29,096 bases of DNA from Phil1 sp964546125 (GTDB lineage: Bacteria > Bacillota > Clostridia > Christensenellales > CAG-138), in contig CAZJIS010000018.1 in NCBI GenBank assembly GCA_964546125.1, positions 1 through 29,096 on the forward strand, given 5' to 3'. Below are positions 14,402 to 22,296 of the stretch, one piece after another. The notes beneath the pieces were generated by a model. The model was not told the DNA's origin. It worked only from the letters and a program-made list of their open reading frames with translations, and searched no databases. Every line of letters starts with the position of its first letter. Within the stretch, counting starts at the first letter, position 1. Position numbers and translations under genes: made by a program.

Positions 14402-15913
14402 CTACATTTTGCCGATGAATACGAGCCGCTCGCCCTCGCAGAGCTCCTCCCGCGCGCCCGGGTTGGCGGCAAGGAGCTGCGCGCGGGAAAGGCCGAAGCG
14501 GCGGCCCACATCAAAGAGCGTTTCCTGCGCGCCCGCATAGCACAGGATCAGCGAGCGCCGTCCCCCGCGCTCCGCGCCTTCTTCAAAGCCCGCGACGAAG
14601 CGCGCGTTCTTCTCGCAATAGGGAGCGGCGGAAATTTCGAGCGCCGCCGAAAGCACCAGCGTGCCGCCCGAAAGCGCCAGCCCCGCAAGCAGAACTTTCG
14701 CTTCGGCCCGCGCCGCGCAGCACCAGGCGGGGCAGGCCGTTTCGCACGCGAAGGGGAGCTGTTCGCTCACGGCGAACACCGCGCCCTCGCCCGTTTCATA
14801 CATCGCGCGCACGAAAAGCAGCCCCTCGACGCAGAGCCTGCCGCCCGTCGCCCCCGCGCAGGTAATCAGCGGCCGCGCCGCGCACCACACGGCGCGCACG
14901 GGCGGCGGCGCCCCCTCGGGCAAAGAAAGCTTTTCATCCACCGAACAGCGCTGCTGCATGCGCCCGCCGCGCAGCATCAGGGGCGCCTGGCCATAGGCGC
15001 TCTCGAGCGCCGCACCCGGCACATAAGCGTCCGCCGGCAGCGCCGCTTCGCGCGGGCAAAGGTCCAGCACCCGCACGCGAAGGCTCAGCTCGAGGCACAA
15101 AAGCCCCTCGCTTTGCACATAAAGCTCAGCGCCAAGCACCTCGATCTCCGCCGCGGCCTCGCCCCGCGCGCGCTCGTCGAGCGCGGCTTCGAGCGAGAGC
15201 GGAAGCTGGGCGGCGAACGTTTCCGCACGCCCCGCCTCCGTCTCCACAAGCGCATTAACAAAGGCCGTGGCATCGATGAGCGCGCTGTCACCGCCGCCTT
15301 TGACCGCGCGCGCGCTCACCTGCGCCCCTGCACACAGCACGCGGCACACGCCGCGCGCGGCGAGCTCCTCGCGCATGCGAAGCTCTTCACAACCGATCAC
15401 ATTCTCCGATAGATACGAATAAGAAACGTTCTTGAATTCCGCCCCGGCGCCCCGCACGCCGCTAAGCGCGCGCACCGGGCGGTTTGAGGTGACAGCGGCG
15501 TTGAGCTCCACCGTCGCCGTGAACGTGAGCCTGCCGCTTTGGGCGACGTTCATTTCAAGAATGGCCGCGCGCGCCTCAGCCTCCATGCCTTCCTTGACGC
15601 CGGGCGCGTCCATCACATAGCGAAACGCCGCCGCGGAGCTGAAGGCAAACAGCGCCGAGGAAACGCCCTCCCCCTCGGCCGGCATGAACGACGCATCCCG
15701 GCACACGAGTTCCGCGCGCACGCGCCCCTCGATGACAAGCGCGCCCTCCGCGGCCGCGCATTTAATGACCACCGCCGTTGCGTTCGCGCTCAGTACCTCC
15801 GTTTCCGAGGCGCGGCGCCCCTCCGGCAGGGGCAGTTCTCCCTCCACCTCCGCCTGCGCCGCAGGCATGCACACCAGCGTTTCCAAATCGATTTCGCCGT
15901 ATACGAATTCCAT
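14402..15913 (-). CDS. sipL: SPOCS/DUF3794 repeat and LysM protein, SipL-like spore morphogenesis factor
   Basis: A 503-residue protein with repeated DUF3794 (SPOCS) regions: PAAQAEVEGELPLPE near the N-terminus, a central one around 170-300 (VSARAVKGGGDSALIDATAFV) and a third around 300-430 (QQRCSVDEKLSLPEGAPP). A C-terminal LysM domain follows at about 455-502 (ETLFDVGRRFGLSRAQLLAANPG). This architecture and length match SipL, which binds SpoIVA and ties the coat to the forespore surface in Clostridioides difficile. GGAAGGAG lies before the ATG. Monocistronic, between a terminator upstream and a hairpin downstream. A sporulation sigma promoter is expected but I could not identify one with confidence. 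Other SPOCS-LysM proteins are the alternative. Confidence 0.85.
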   Translation of the reverse strand: MEFVYGEIDLETLVCMPAAQAEVEGELPLPEGRRASETEVLSANATAVVIKCAAAEGALVIEGRVRAELVCRDASFMPAEGEGVSSALFAFSSAAAFRYVMDAPGVKEGMEAEARAAILEMNVAQSGRLTFTATVELNAAVTSNRPVRALSGVRGAGAEFKNVSYSYLSENVIGCEELRMREELAARGVCRVLCAGAQVSARAVKGGGDSALIDATAFVNALVETEAGRAETFAAQLPLSLEAALDERARGEAAAEIEVLGAELYVQSEGLLCLELSLRVRVLDLCPREAALPADAYVPGAALESAYGQAPLMLRGGRMQQRCSVDEKLSLPEGAPPPVRAVWCAARPLITCAGATGGRLCVEGLLFVRAMYETGEGAVFAVSEQLPFACETACPAWCCAARAEAKVLLAGLALSGGTLVLSAALEISAAPYCEKNARFVAGFEEGAERGGRRSLILCYAGAQETLFDVGRRFGLSRAQLLAANPGAREELCEGERLVFIGKM

Positions 15914-16007
15914 ATGCCATCTCCTTCCATCGCACGGGGATACGGTATATATCTATTGTTCCTCCTCTTTGGATATGCTGCCGCCTCGCGGCCTATGCCC
16001 CGCGCGC

Positions 16008-16033
16008 GCAAAAAAAGAGGCCGAAGCCTCTTT
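16008..16033 (-). terminator. Terminator of the amidohydrolase gene
   Basis: On the minus strand AAAGAGGC, TTCG tetraloop, GCCTCTTT (arms 16026-16033 and 16014-16021) followed by further Ts. A textbook stable hairpin 30 bp after the stop codon. Confidence 0.9.
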
Positions 16034-16063
16034 GGGGGACGTTAGGGCTCCGCCGCCGTTTCC

Positions 16064-17671
16064 CTATTCCGCGCGGTACGAAACCTCGCCGCCGCAAACG
16101 GTCATAAAAACACGGGCGTTTTTGATTTCATCCTCGGGCAAAGTGAAAATATCGCGGTCGAGCACGACAAGGTCGGCAAGCTTGCCTTCGGTGAGGGTGC
16201 CCTTGAGGTGCTCCTCGCAGGAAGCAAAGGCCGCGTCGCGCGTGAAGCCCGCGACGGCCTCCTCGATGGTGAGTTTTTCTTCGGGATACCAGCCGCCGGC
16301 CGGGAAACCAAAAAGATCTTTGCGCGTGACGGCATGGTAAATGCCCTGAATGGCGTTGAAGCGCTCAACGGGCGCGTCGGAGCCGAAGGCCAGAGGAATG
16401 CCGAGCTTTCGCATGGTCGCAAACGCGTAGCTCGTTTTGGCAAGCCCGCCCACGCGCGCGTCGGCGATGTGCAGGTCGTAATCGAGGAAGATCGGCTGCA
16501 CGAGGGCCGTGACGCCGAGCGCCTTCATGCGCCCGAGCAGCGCGAGATCGGTGATCTGGCAATGGACGATGGCGTGGCGGAGCGGCGCGGGTTCGATGCG
16601 GCGCGCCTTTTCGATGGCGTTGAGCGCCATTTCGATGGTTTCGTCGCCGATGGCATGGACGGCGCAGGGCATGCCGCGCCGCGCCGCGGCGAGCACGAGC
16701 GCATCGAGCTCTTCCTGCGTGTAGATCGGGATGCCGCGCGTGTCGGGCGCGTCGCAATAGGGCTTTTTCATGTAGGCCGTGCGCGCGCCGAGCGACCCGT
16801 CCGCGATGAGCTTGAGCGGGCCAAAGCGCAGCCGCTCATCGCCCTTATTGTAAGCGCCGCCAAGCTCAAAGAAGCGCTCGAACGCCGCAAAGCCGGGAAG
16901 GCGGCATTGGAGGTAAACGCGCATGGGCACAAAGCCCTCGGCAAGCAGCCCGCGGTAGGCTGTGAGCGGCACGCAGCCGCCGTCTTCGGAGAATTCGAGA
17001 TCGTCCGCGTGGACGCTTGTGAGGCCGCAGCTTGCGGCGTCCCGCGCCGCGGCGCGGATGCACGCCTTGGCCCGTTCGACCGTAAGCGGTTGGTAAAGGG
17101 GGGAAGCAAGCCCCATCGCATCCTCATAGAGCATGCCGTCGGGTTCGCCCTGCGCATCCCGGCCGACGCTGCCGCCGGGCATGTCCGGCGTTTCCCGCGT
17201 GATGCCGCAGATTTCAAGGGCTTTGCTGTTGAGCGCGCACACATGATAGCAGGCGCGCGTGAAAACCACGGGGATCTCGCGGCTGATCTCATCGAGCTGC
17301 CGGCGCTTGGGGAAGGTGGCGTCGTCCGCCCAATGGTCGTGGTTCCACCCGGCGCCCGCGAGCACCTCAAGCCCCGGGCGGGCCTTGAGGAACGCGCGGC
17401 CCGCTTCGATCAGTTCCGCCTTGCTTTTGACGCCCGCGAGCTGCGCGATCTCAAGGCTCTGGCCGTAATAGAGAAAATGCAGGTGCGTATCGATAAAGCC
17501 CGGCAGCATCAGCCGGCCGCCGAGATCGACGAGCGAGGTTTCGGGCGTTTTGAGCCGCAGCGCCTCGGCGTTCGTGCCGACATAGGCGATCTTCCCCTCC
17601 AAAACGCACACGGCCTCGGCCGTACGCCCATCCATGGTGACTGCCTTGGCGTTGTAAAAAATTGAATCCAC
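16064..17671 (-). CDS. YtcJ-like metal-dependent amidohydrolase
   Basis: Amidohydrolase_3 family enzyme, about 535 residues, a TIM barrel with a flanking beta-sandwich that hydrolyses amide-type bonds in unknown small molecules. Metal and active-site motifs run in order: GFIDTHLHF (HxH), GWNHDHW, YEDAMGLASP, SVHADDLEF, AVHAIGDETIEMAL, RHAIVHCQ and FGSDAPVE with the late Asp. The start is taken as GTG at 17669-17671, because GGAGGA lies seven bases upstream; the in-frame ATG at 17684-17686 has no proper site (CAAAGGG abuts it). It lies 68 bp after yerC on the same strand and may be co-transcribed with it. The substrate cannot be inferred; the neighbouring amino acid transporter makes an N-acyl amino acid or small peptide conceivable. 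Confidence 0.9.
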   Translation of the reverse strand: MDSIFYNAKAVTMDGRTAEAVCVLEGKIAYVGTNAEALRLKTPETSLVDLGGRLMLPGFIDTHLHFLYYGQSLEIAQLAGVKSKAELIEAGRAFLKARPGLEVLAGAGWNHDHWADDATFPKRRQLDEISREIPVVFTRACYHVCALNSKALEICGITRETPDMPGGSVGRDAQGEPDGMLYEDAMGLASPLYQPLTVERAKACIRAAARDAASCGLTSVHADDLEFSEDGGCVPLTAYRGLLAEGFVPMRVYLQCRLPGFAAFERFFELGGAYNKGDERLRFGPLKLIADGSLGARTAYMKKPYCDAPDTRGIPIYTQEELDALVLAAARRGMPCAVHAIGDETIEMALNAIEKARRIEPAPLRHAIVHCQITDLALLGRMKALGVTALVQPIFLDYDLHIADARVGGLAKTSYAFATMRKLGIPLAFGSDAPVERFNAIQGIYHAVTRKDLFGFPAGGWYPEEKLTIEEAVAGFTRDAAFASCEEHLKGTLTEGKLADLVVLDRDIFTLPEDEIKNARVFMTVCGGEVSYRAE

Positions 17672-17739
17672 GCGCCGATCCTCCATCCCTTTGCATGTTG
17701 AAACAGGCCGCGCGAAACGGCCTTAATAGGGCGATAGCT

Positions 17740-18030
17740 TCACTCGCCGAGCTTTTGAAGGGCGTTGCGGTAGCCCGCGGCCCCATAGACGAGGCAGCGG
17801 TTCACGCGCGAAACGGTGGCGGTGGACGCGCCCGTTTTCTCCGCGATGGCCGCATAGGTTTCGCCACGCTGCAAAAGCCGCGCAACGGCAAAGCGCTGGC
17901 TCATCGCCCGCAGCTCGCCGATGGTGCACAGGTCCTCAAAGAAGCGGTAGCAATCCTCCGCGTTCTCGAGCGTCAAAACGGCATCAAAGAGCGCGTCCAT
18001 CTCTTCATCCCGAAGCTTGCTCTCGTACAT
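17740..18030 (-). CDS. YerC/YecD family TrpR-like repressor
   Basis: A 96-residue, all-helical DNA-binding protein of the TrpR superfamily (YerC/YecD branch of Firmicutes). FFEDLCTIGELRAMSQRFAVARLL (30-53) is followed by the helix-turn-helix YAAIAEKTGASTATVSRVNRCL (59-80). AAAGGAGG lies six bases before the ATG. The bases before that site, CCTTT-GTCAT-AAAGG, could fold and partly hide it. The gene starts 39 bp after the amino acid transporter ATPase and precedes the amidohydrolase. The ligand of this family is not established. Confidence 0.93.
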   Translation of the reverse strand: MYESKLRDEEMDALFDAVLTLENAEDCYRFFEDLCTIGELRAMSQRFAVARLLQRGETYAAIAEKTGASTATVSRVNRCLVYGAAGYRNALQKLGE

Positions 18031-18069
18031 GTGCGCCTCCTTTATGACAAAGGTGGCCGTTGGGCCTAG

Positions 18070-18840
18070 TCATATGGTAACGCAGGAAAGCCCTCCGGTC
18101 AAGAACGCGCGCGTGCGAGGGTTTTGCGGGTCGTCGAGCAGCGCCGCCGGCCCCTGTTCGACGATGGTCCCATTCTCCATGAACAGCACCCGGTCCGCCA
18201 CGGCGCGCGCGAAGGCCATTTCGTGGGTGACGACGATCATCGTCATGCCCGCCGCCGCAAGGCCGCGGATGATCTCGAGCACCCCGCGCGTGCTCTCGGG
18301 GTCGAGGGCGCTTGTGGGTTCATCAAAAAAGAGCATTTTCGGCTCCATCGCAAGCGCGCGGGCAATGCACACGCGCTGCTTCTCGCCGCCCGAGAGCTGG
18401 TGGGGATAGGCATCCGCCCGGTCCGCAAGGCCGACCTGCGCGAGGAGCTCCATGGCCTTTTGCTCGGCTTCGGCGCGCGGCTTTTTTTGCACATAAACCG
18501 GCGCGTCGGTGAGGTTTTGCATCACGCGCATGTGCGCGAAGAGCTCAAAGCTCTGGAACACCATCGAAAAGCCGAGCGTGCACGCGCGAAGCTTCGCGCG
18601 CCGCGCGTAACGCGCGCCCTGCGGAGAATCGGTGGCCGCCATTTGGCCAAGGTAGCAGAGCGCGCCGTTTTCCGCCCGCTCGAGAAGCGCGGCCACGCGC
18701 AAAAGCGTCGACTTGCCGCTGCCCGAGGGGCCGATCACCGCGAGCACCTCCCCTTCCTTAAGCGCGAGGGAAACGCCGCGCAAAACCTCCCTTTGGCCGA
18801 AGCGCTTGTGGACATTTTCCATTGAAAAAACTGTTTTCAT
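18070..18840 (-). CDS. Polar amino acid ABC transporter, ATP-binding protein
   Basis: A 256-residue ATPase of the PAAT family (GlnQ/HisP/ArtP type). Walker A GPSGSGKST (37-45), Q-loop MVFQSFELF (Gln96), signature LSGGEKQR (149-156), Walker B MLFFDEPTSALD (169-180) and H-loop VVTHEM are intact. A basic insertion (ARYARRAKLRA, about 76-86) before the Q-loop resembles the HisP-type insertion. The ATG at 18838-18840 is chosen because AGGTGA lies just upstream and the permease stops four bases before it; the longer in-frame version would overlap the permease. Last of three transporter genes. Confidence 0.95.
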   Translation of the reverse strand: MKTVFSMENVHKRFGQREVLRGVSLALKEGEVLAVIGPSGSGKSTLLRVAALLERAENGALCYLGQMAATDSPQGARYARRAKLRACTLGFSMVFQSFELFAHMRVMQNLTDAPVYVQKKPRAEAEQKAMELLAQVGLADRADAYPHQLSGGEKQRVCIARALAMEPKMLFFDEPTSALDPESTRGVLEIIRGLAAAGMTMIVVTHEMAFARAVADRVLFMENGTIVEQGPAALLDDPQNPRTRAFLTGGLSCVTI

Positions 18841-18844
18841 CGTT

Positions 18845-19504
18845 TCACCTGTCATAGGAAAGGCGCTTTTCCACGCGCCCGAGGAGCGAGGCCACAGCAA
18901 GGTTGAACACATAGTAAAACGCCGCGGCCGCCGCGAGCGGAACCATGCTCTTCTGCGCGCTCGCGATCTGGCGCGCATAGGTGAACATATCCATGACGCC
19001 GATTGCGAAAGCGAGCGATGTGTCCTTGATGAGCGTGATCGCTTCGTTGGTCATCGGCGGCAGAATGCGCCGCGCCACCTGCGGGAAGACCACGCGCCAG
19101 AATGCCTGCGCGCGCGTATAGCCCAAAACATCGGCCGCCTCGCGCTGGCCGACGGGGACGCCCTCGAGGCCCGCGCGGTAGATTTCCGCAAAATAAGCGG
19201 CGTAGTTGAGCACAAAGGCGATGACGACGGCGTAAATCTTATATGACGCGCTGATGCGGATTTGCAAAAGATACCACGGCCCGAAGTAGACGACCAAAAT
19301 TTGCAGCATCAGCGGCGTGCCGCGCATGAAGGAGATGTACGCCGCCGCAGGCAGCCGCAGCGCGCGGTGCCGGCTCCCGCGGGCAAAGGCGAGCGGCAGC
19401 GCGAGCGGCAGCGCGAAGAGCAGCGTGAGCGCGTAGATGAGCACGCTCGTGAGCATGCCCGCGCCGAGCTGGGCGAGCACATCCCTGAAAGCCATGCCGC
19501 TCAT
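18845..19504 (-). CDS. Polar amino acid ABC transporter, permease
   Basis: A 219-residue inner-membrane permease of the HisM/GlnP type with about five hydrophobic segments. Hallmarks are YISFMRGTPLMLQILVVYFG (57-76), the coupling EAA loop around GLEGVPVGQREAADVLGYTRAQAFWRVVFPQ, and LPPMTNEAITLIKDTSLA. The ATG at 19502-19504 overlaps the binding-protein stop by four bases (ATGA); a second ATG three codons later is a possible start. A single permease suggests a homodimeric channel. Confidence 0.93.
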   Translation of the reverse strand: MSGMAFRDVLAQLGAGMLTSVLIYALTLLFALPLALPLAFARGSRHRALRLPAAAYISFMRGTPLMLQILVVYFGPWYLLQIRISASYKIYAVVIAFVLNYAAYFAEIYRAGLEGVPVGQREAADVLGYTRAQAFWRVVFPQVARRILPPMTNEAITLIKDTSLAFAIGVMDMFTYARQIASAQKSMVPLAAAAAFYYVFNLAVASLLGRVEKRLSYDR

Positions 19505-20289
19505 TTCCCGAGGATGCCGACGTCGTAGCCGAACCAGTCGTTCGAGATCGCCGCAAACGCGCCGTCCTTGACCATTTTCAAAAGCTCGGCCTGCACCTCG
19601 TCGCGAAGCGCGGTGTTGCCAAGCAAAAAGCCGATGCCATACTGCTCGGCGACAAGCGCCTCGCTAAGAATCACGAACGCATCTTCGCGCCCGCTCATTT
19701 GGAAGCGCGCGACGCCCACGTCCATCGCCACCGCGTCCGCCGCGCCGGACTCAAGCTCCATGAAGGCGGTGTTGTAATCGCCGACCGAAGCGAGCTTTGC
19801 AAACGAAGCGACGAGCTGCGCGTTCTCTTGTTTTGCAAGCGCGGCCTCGGCCGAGCTTTCGTTCTGCACGATCACGGTTTTGCCCGCAAGATCCGAAAAG
19901 CTTTCGATGCCGCTGCCCGCGCGCACAACGAAGACCTGGGAATTATCCATATAAGCGTCGGTCCATTCATACTGCCCTTCGCGGCCGTTGATCGTGAATC
20001 CGTTCCAAATGCAGTCGATCGTGCCGGACTCGAGCTCGAAATCCTTCGAATCCCAGTTGATGGGCACCAGTTTAAGCTCCCAGCCGAGCCGCTTGCATAG
20101 GGCCTTGGCGAGGTCGATGTCGAAGCCCGTATACTCGCCATTTTCGCCCATGTAGCCATAGGGCGGGAACTCCGCGTCAAAGCCGAGGTTGAGGGCGCGC
20201 TTGCCCGATGCCTGTTTGCCGCAGCCGCAGGCGAGCGCAAGGGCGAATACGAGTGAGAGGATGATAACGATGAGCTTTTTGCCGTTCAT
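19501..20289 (-). CDS. Polar amino acid ABC transporter, substrate-binding lipoprotein
   Basis: A 262-residue family 3 solute-binding protein. The signal peptide (1-20) ends in ALACGCGK, with Cys21 as the likely lipidated residue, although the lipobox is not ideal. LNLGFDAEFPPYGYMGENGE and YTGFDIDLAKALCKRLGWEL are the family signature, and IDCIWNGFTI and GREGQYEWTDAYMDNSQVFV line the typical ligand pocket. The start at 20287-20289 is preferred to the in-frame ATG at 20325 because it gives a normal signal peptide and has AGGA upstream. The ligand (cystine, glutamine, arginine or another) cannot be read with confidence. Confidence 0.92.
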   Translation of the reverse strand: MNGKKLIVIILSLVFALALACGCGKQASGKRALNLGFDAEFPPYGYMGENGEYTGFDIDLAKALCKRLGWELKLVPINWDSKDFELESGTIDCIWNGFTINGREGQYEWTDAYMDNSQVFVVRAGSGIESFSDLAGKTVIVQNESSAEAALAKQENAQLVASFAKLASVGDYNTAFMELESGAADAVAMDVGVARFQMSGREDAFVILSEALVAEQYGIGFLLGNTALRDEVQAELLKMVKDGAFAAISNDWFGYDVGILGK

Positions 20290-20349
20290 GAGATGGGTCC
20301 TGCCTTTCAAAAAGAATCTTTTCATACGGGCCGCGCCCGTGTCTTTGCT

Positions 20350-20378
20350 ATGCTACCACGTTACTGTGATAAAGTAAA
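20350..20378 (-). promoter_or_regulatory. Candidate promoter of the amino acid transporter operon
   Basis: TTTACT (20373-20378), a 17-bp spacer and TAGCAT (20350-20355) on the minus strand, four of six matches in each box. The leader then contains a small hairpin ACGGGC-CGC-GCCCGT (20326-20340). Confidence 0.35.
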
Positions 20379-20484
20379 GAAGTAAAAGACAAAAAGTTGC
20401 TCGGCTCGCCATCGGCCGCCGGGAACCGCCCGCGCGCGGCGCGCGTCCTAATCAAAACAAAGAACGTGCAAGCGCGGTTTTTTG

Positions 20485-20493
20485 TGCTATAAT
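20485..20493 (+). promoter_or_regulatory. Extended -10 promoter of the LCP gene
   Basis: TGCTATAAT, an extended -10 box, lies 19 bp before the ATG at 20513. No good -35 is visible, which is acceptable for extended -10 promoters. Confidence 0.65.
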
Positions 20494-20512
20494 AGTTTTT
20501 TGGAGGGTCACG

Positions 20513-22278
20513 ATGAGCCGGCAAGCAAAGAAAAACAAAAAGATCAAAGCATGGCTGTGGGCGCTGATCGCCGTTGCGTCGGTTCTGCTCGCGATCGTGC
20601 TGCGTTACGCGTGGCTATTTTATGTGGACCCGATGAGCGCGTTCCAGAACCAGCTCGCAACGCCTTCGCCCGCCCCGACCGAGGAGCCAACCGAGGAACC
20701 GACCGAGGAACCGACCCGGGCGCCCTCTCCCACGCCGGCGGCTACGCCCGCGCAAACGCCGCCCGAGCCCACCGAGGAGCCGACCCCTACGCCGGAACCG
20801 ACGCCCACGCCCAAACTCGACCTTGCGTTCATGAAAAACCGCGTGAACGTTTTGATCCTCGGCTGGGATGAAAGCCCCGAGCGCAACGAAGAGGGCAGCG
20901 ACGTTTACCGCGATGAAAACAACAACTTCCGAAGCGACGTGATTATGCTGCTTTCGGTCAATTTCAAAACGCACCGCGTGGACCTCATTTCCGTGCCGCG
21001 CGACACGCTTGCGGCCATTTATAAGGATACGGGCGAAAAGTTCAGCGAAACCGCCCACTTTAAGATCAACGCGGCCTTTGCAAAGGGCGGCAGCGCCGCG
21101 GGCCGCGGCTTTGAATATGCGATGCAAACCGTGAGCCGCCTTTTTGGCGGCGTGCCGATCCAATATTACGCGGGCGTCAACATGGAGGGCCTGAAGGCCG
21201 TCGTGGACGCGATGGGCGGCGTTGATTACGATGTGGATGTGCGCATCACGCTCAACGGGCGTGTGCTTGAGAAGGGCTACCAGCACCTCAACGGGCAGCA
21301 GGTGCTCGATTATTGCCGGGCGCGCAAGGGCATTTCGACCGATGTGGGCCGCACCGACCGGCAGCAGAGGATGCTGTTCGCAATCTTCTCGCAGCTTAAA
21401 AGCCGCGATCAGCTCAAGAATTTCATCAGCATTTACAATTCCATCAAGGGCTACATCAGCACGAACCTCAACGCGGACCAGATCGCCACGATGGCGAGCT
21501 TTGCAATGGGGCTTGACATGCAAGACCTTCGCCGCAAGACCCTCGCGGGCGAATACATCAGCTCCACCCCTTATAACAACGCGAGCTTCTATTGCCTCTA
21601 CAACGACAAGCTCGTGGAGTACGCGCAAAAGGTGTTCGGCGTGACGATCTTCCCCGACCCCAGGCAGGACGCGGGCTATGTGCTCGCCGACAAAGCCGCG
21701 GCCGCGGGACGCGCGCTCGCCCAAGGTGCGGAGTACCTTGCGTCGCTTGTGGAAACCACCTACAACATTCCCGCCTCGGCGTTCGCTCCCGGCCAGAGCA
21801 CGGGCGGATTGGGCACGCCGGGCCTGTTTGGGCCGGGAACAGATGCGGGCACGGGGCTTTTTGCCGATGTTCCGCCGCTTGTGCAGCTTCACCTTGCCGC
21901 CGTGCGCGAGCTTGCGCCGGCGCTTGCGGCTGCCTCTCTGGCGCGGCCAAACGGCGATGAGAACCTGCCCTACGACCGCGCGCTGATCGACCCGCTGCTC
22001 GCGGAGCTTCGCAACAGCATGGCGGCGCTGTGCGCGGACATGGGCTACACCCAGCAAACCCTCGACAAAACAAANNNNNNNNNNNNNNNNNNNNNNNNNN
22101 NNNNNNNNNNNNNNNNNNNNNNNNNNNNNNNNNNNNNNNNNNNNNNNNNNNNNNNNNNNNNNNNNNNNNNNNNNTGGCGGCGCTGTGCGCGGACATGGGC
22201 TACACCCAGCAAACCCTCGACAAAACAAAACTCCCCTCCGACTTTTATAAATCCCTGCCACGGGCATCTTATTATTAA
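20513..22278 (+). CDS. LytR-CpsA-Psr (LCP) family protein, interrupted by an assembly gap
   Basis: LCP phosphotransferase that attaches polymers such as teichoic acids or capsule to peptidoglycan at the outer membrane face. Membrane anchor at about 13-33, a Pro/Thr/Glu-rich linker with TEEP repeats (50-100), then the LCP domain (about 110-340) with RSDVIML (Arg140), SVPRD (160-164), KINAAF (184-189) and YCRARKG...DVGRTDRQQ (267-285). A long tail of about 200 residues follows the domain. The window has 100 Ns at 22075-22174 flanked by an exact 55-bp duplication. Removing 155 bp restores one frame ending LDKTKLPSDFYKSLPRASYY and stop TAA at 22276-22278, a protein of 536 residues. Reading straight across the Ns gives a false C-terminus. 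GGAGGG precedes the ATG. Confidence 0.93.
22020..22074 (+). repeat. 55-bp exact duplicate flanking the gap, left copy
   Basis: Identical to 22175-22229. It is directly adjacent to the Ns on both sides, which is the pattern of two contig ends sharing an unmerged k-mer overlap, not of a biological repeat. Confidence 0.95.
22075..22174. other. Assembly gap of 100 Ns
   Basis: Exactly 100 unknown bases, the conventional placeholder length. The true gap length is probably negative, meaning the contigs overlap. Confidence 0.98.
22175..22229 (+). repeat. 55-bp exact duplicate flanking the gap, right copy
   Basis: Same sequence as 22020-22074; it continues into the true 3' end of the LCP gene. Confidence 0.95.
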
Positions 22279-22296
22279 CCGCGGAGGTATTCTTTT

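Noticed and set aside
14294..15412. Plus-strand open frame of about 370 codons opposite the SipL-like gene
   Set aside because: Low-complexity Arg/Ala/His composition and no ribosome site; antisense to a recognisable SPOCS-LysM protein.
16208..17665. Plus-strand open frame of about 485 codons opposite the amidohydrolase
   Set aside because: Antisense shadow: the minus strand encodes a complete set of amidohydrolase metal motifs.
17705..17723. AGGCCG/CGGCCT hairpin between yerC and the amidohydrolase
   Set aside because: Only a 6-bp stem with a weak T tract (GTTTC) after it; too weak to call a terminator.
18070..18978. 302-codon version of the amino acid transporter ATPase
   Set aside because: The first 46 codons are antisense-like basic sequence overlapping the permease gene; the ATG at 18840 has a ribosome site and starts a standard ABC domain.
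20290..20512. Possible riboswitch or T-box leader before the amino acid transporter
   Set aside because: Only a 6-bp hairpin is seen; no conserved T-box, SAM or lysine riboswitch sequence was recognised.
20686..20830. TEEP/PTP repeats as a possible mobile or CRISPR-like repeat
   Set aside because: The period is short, in frame and codes for the extracellular linker normal in LCP proteins.
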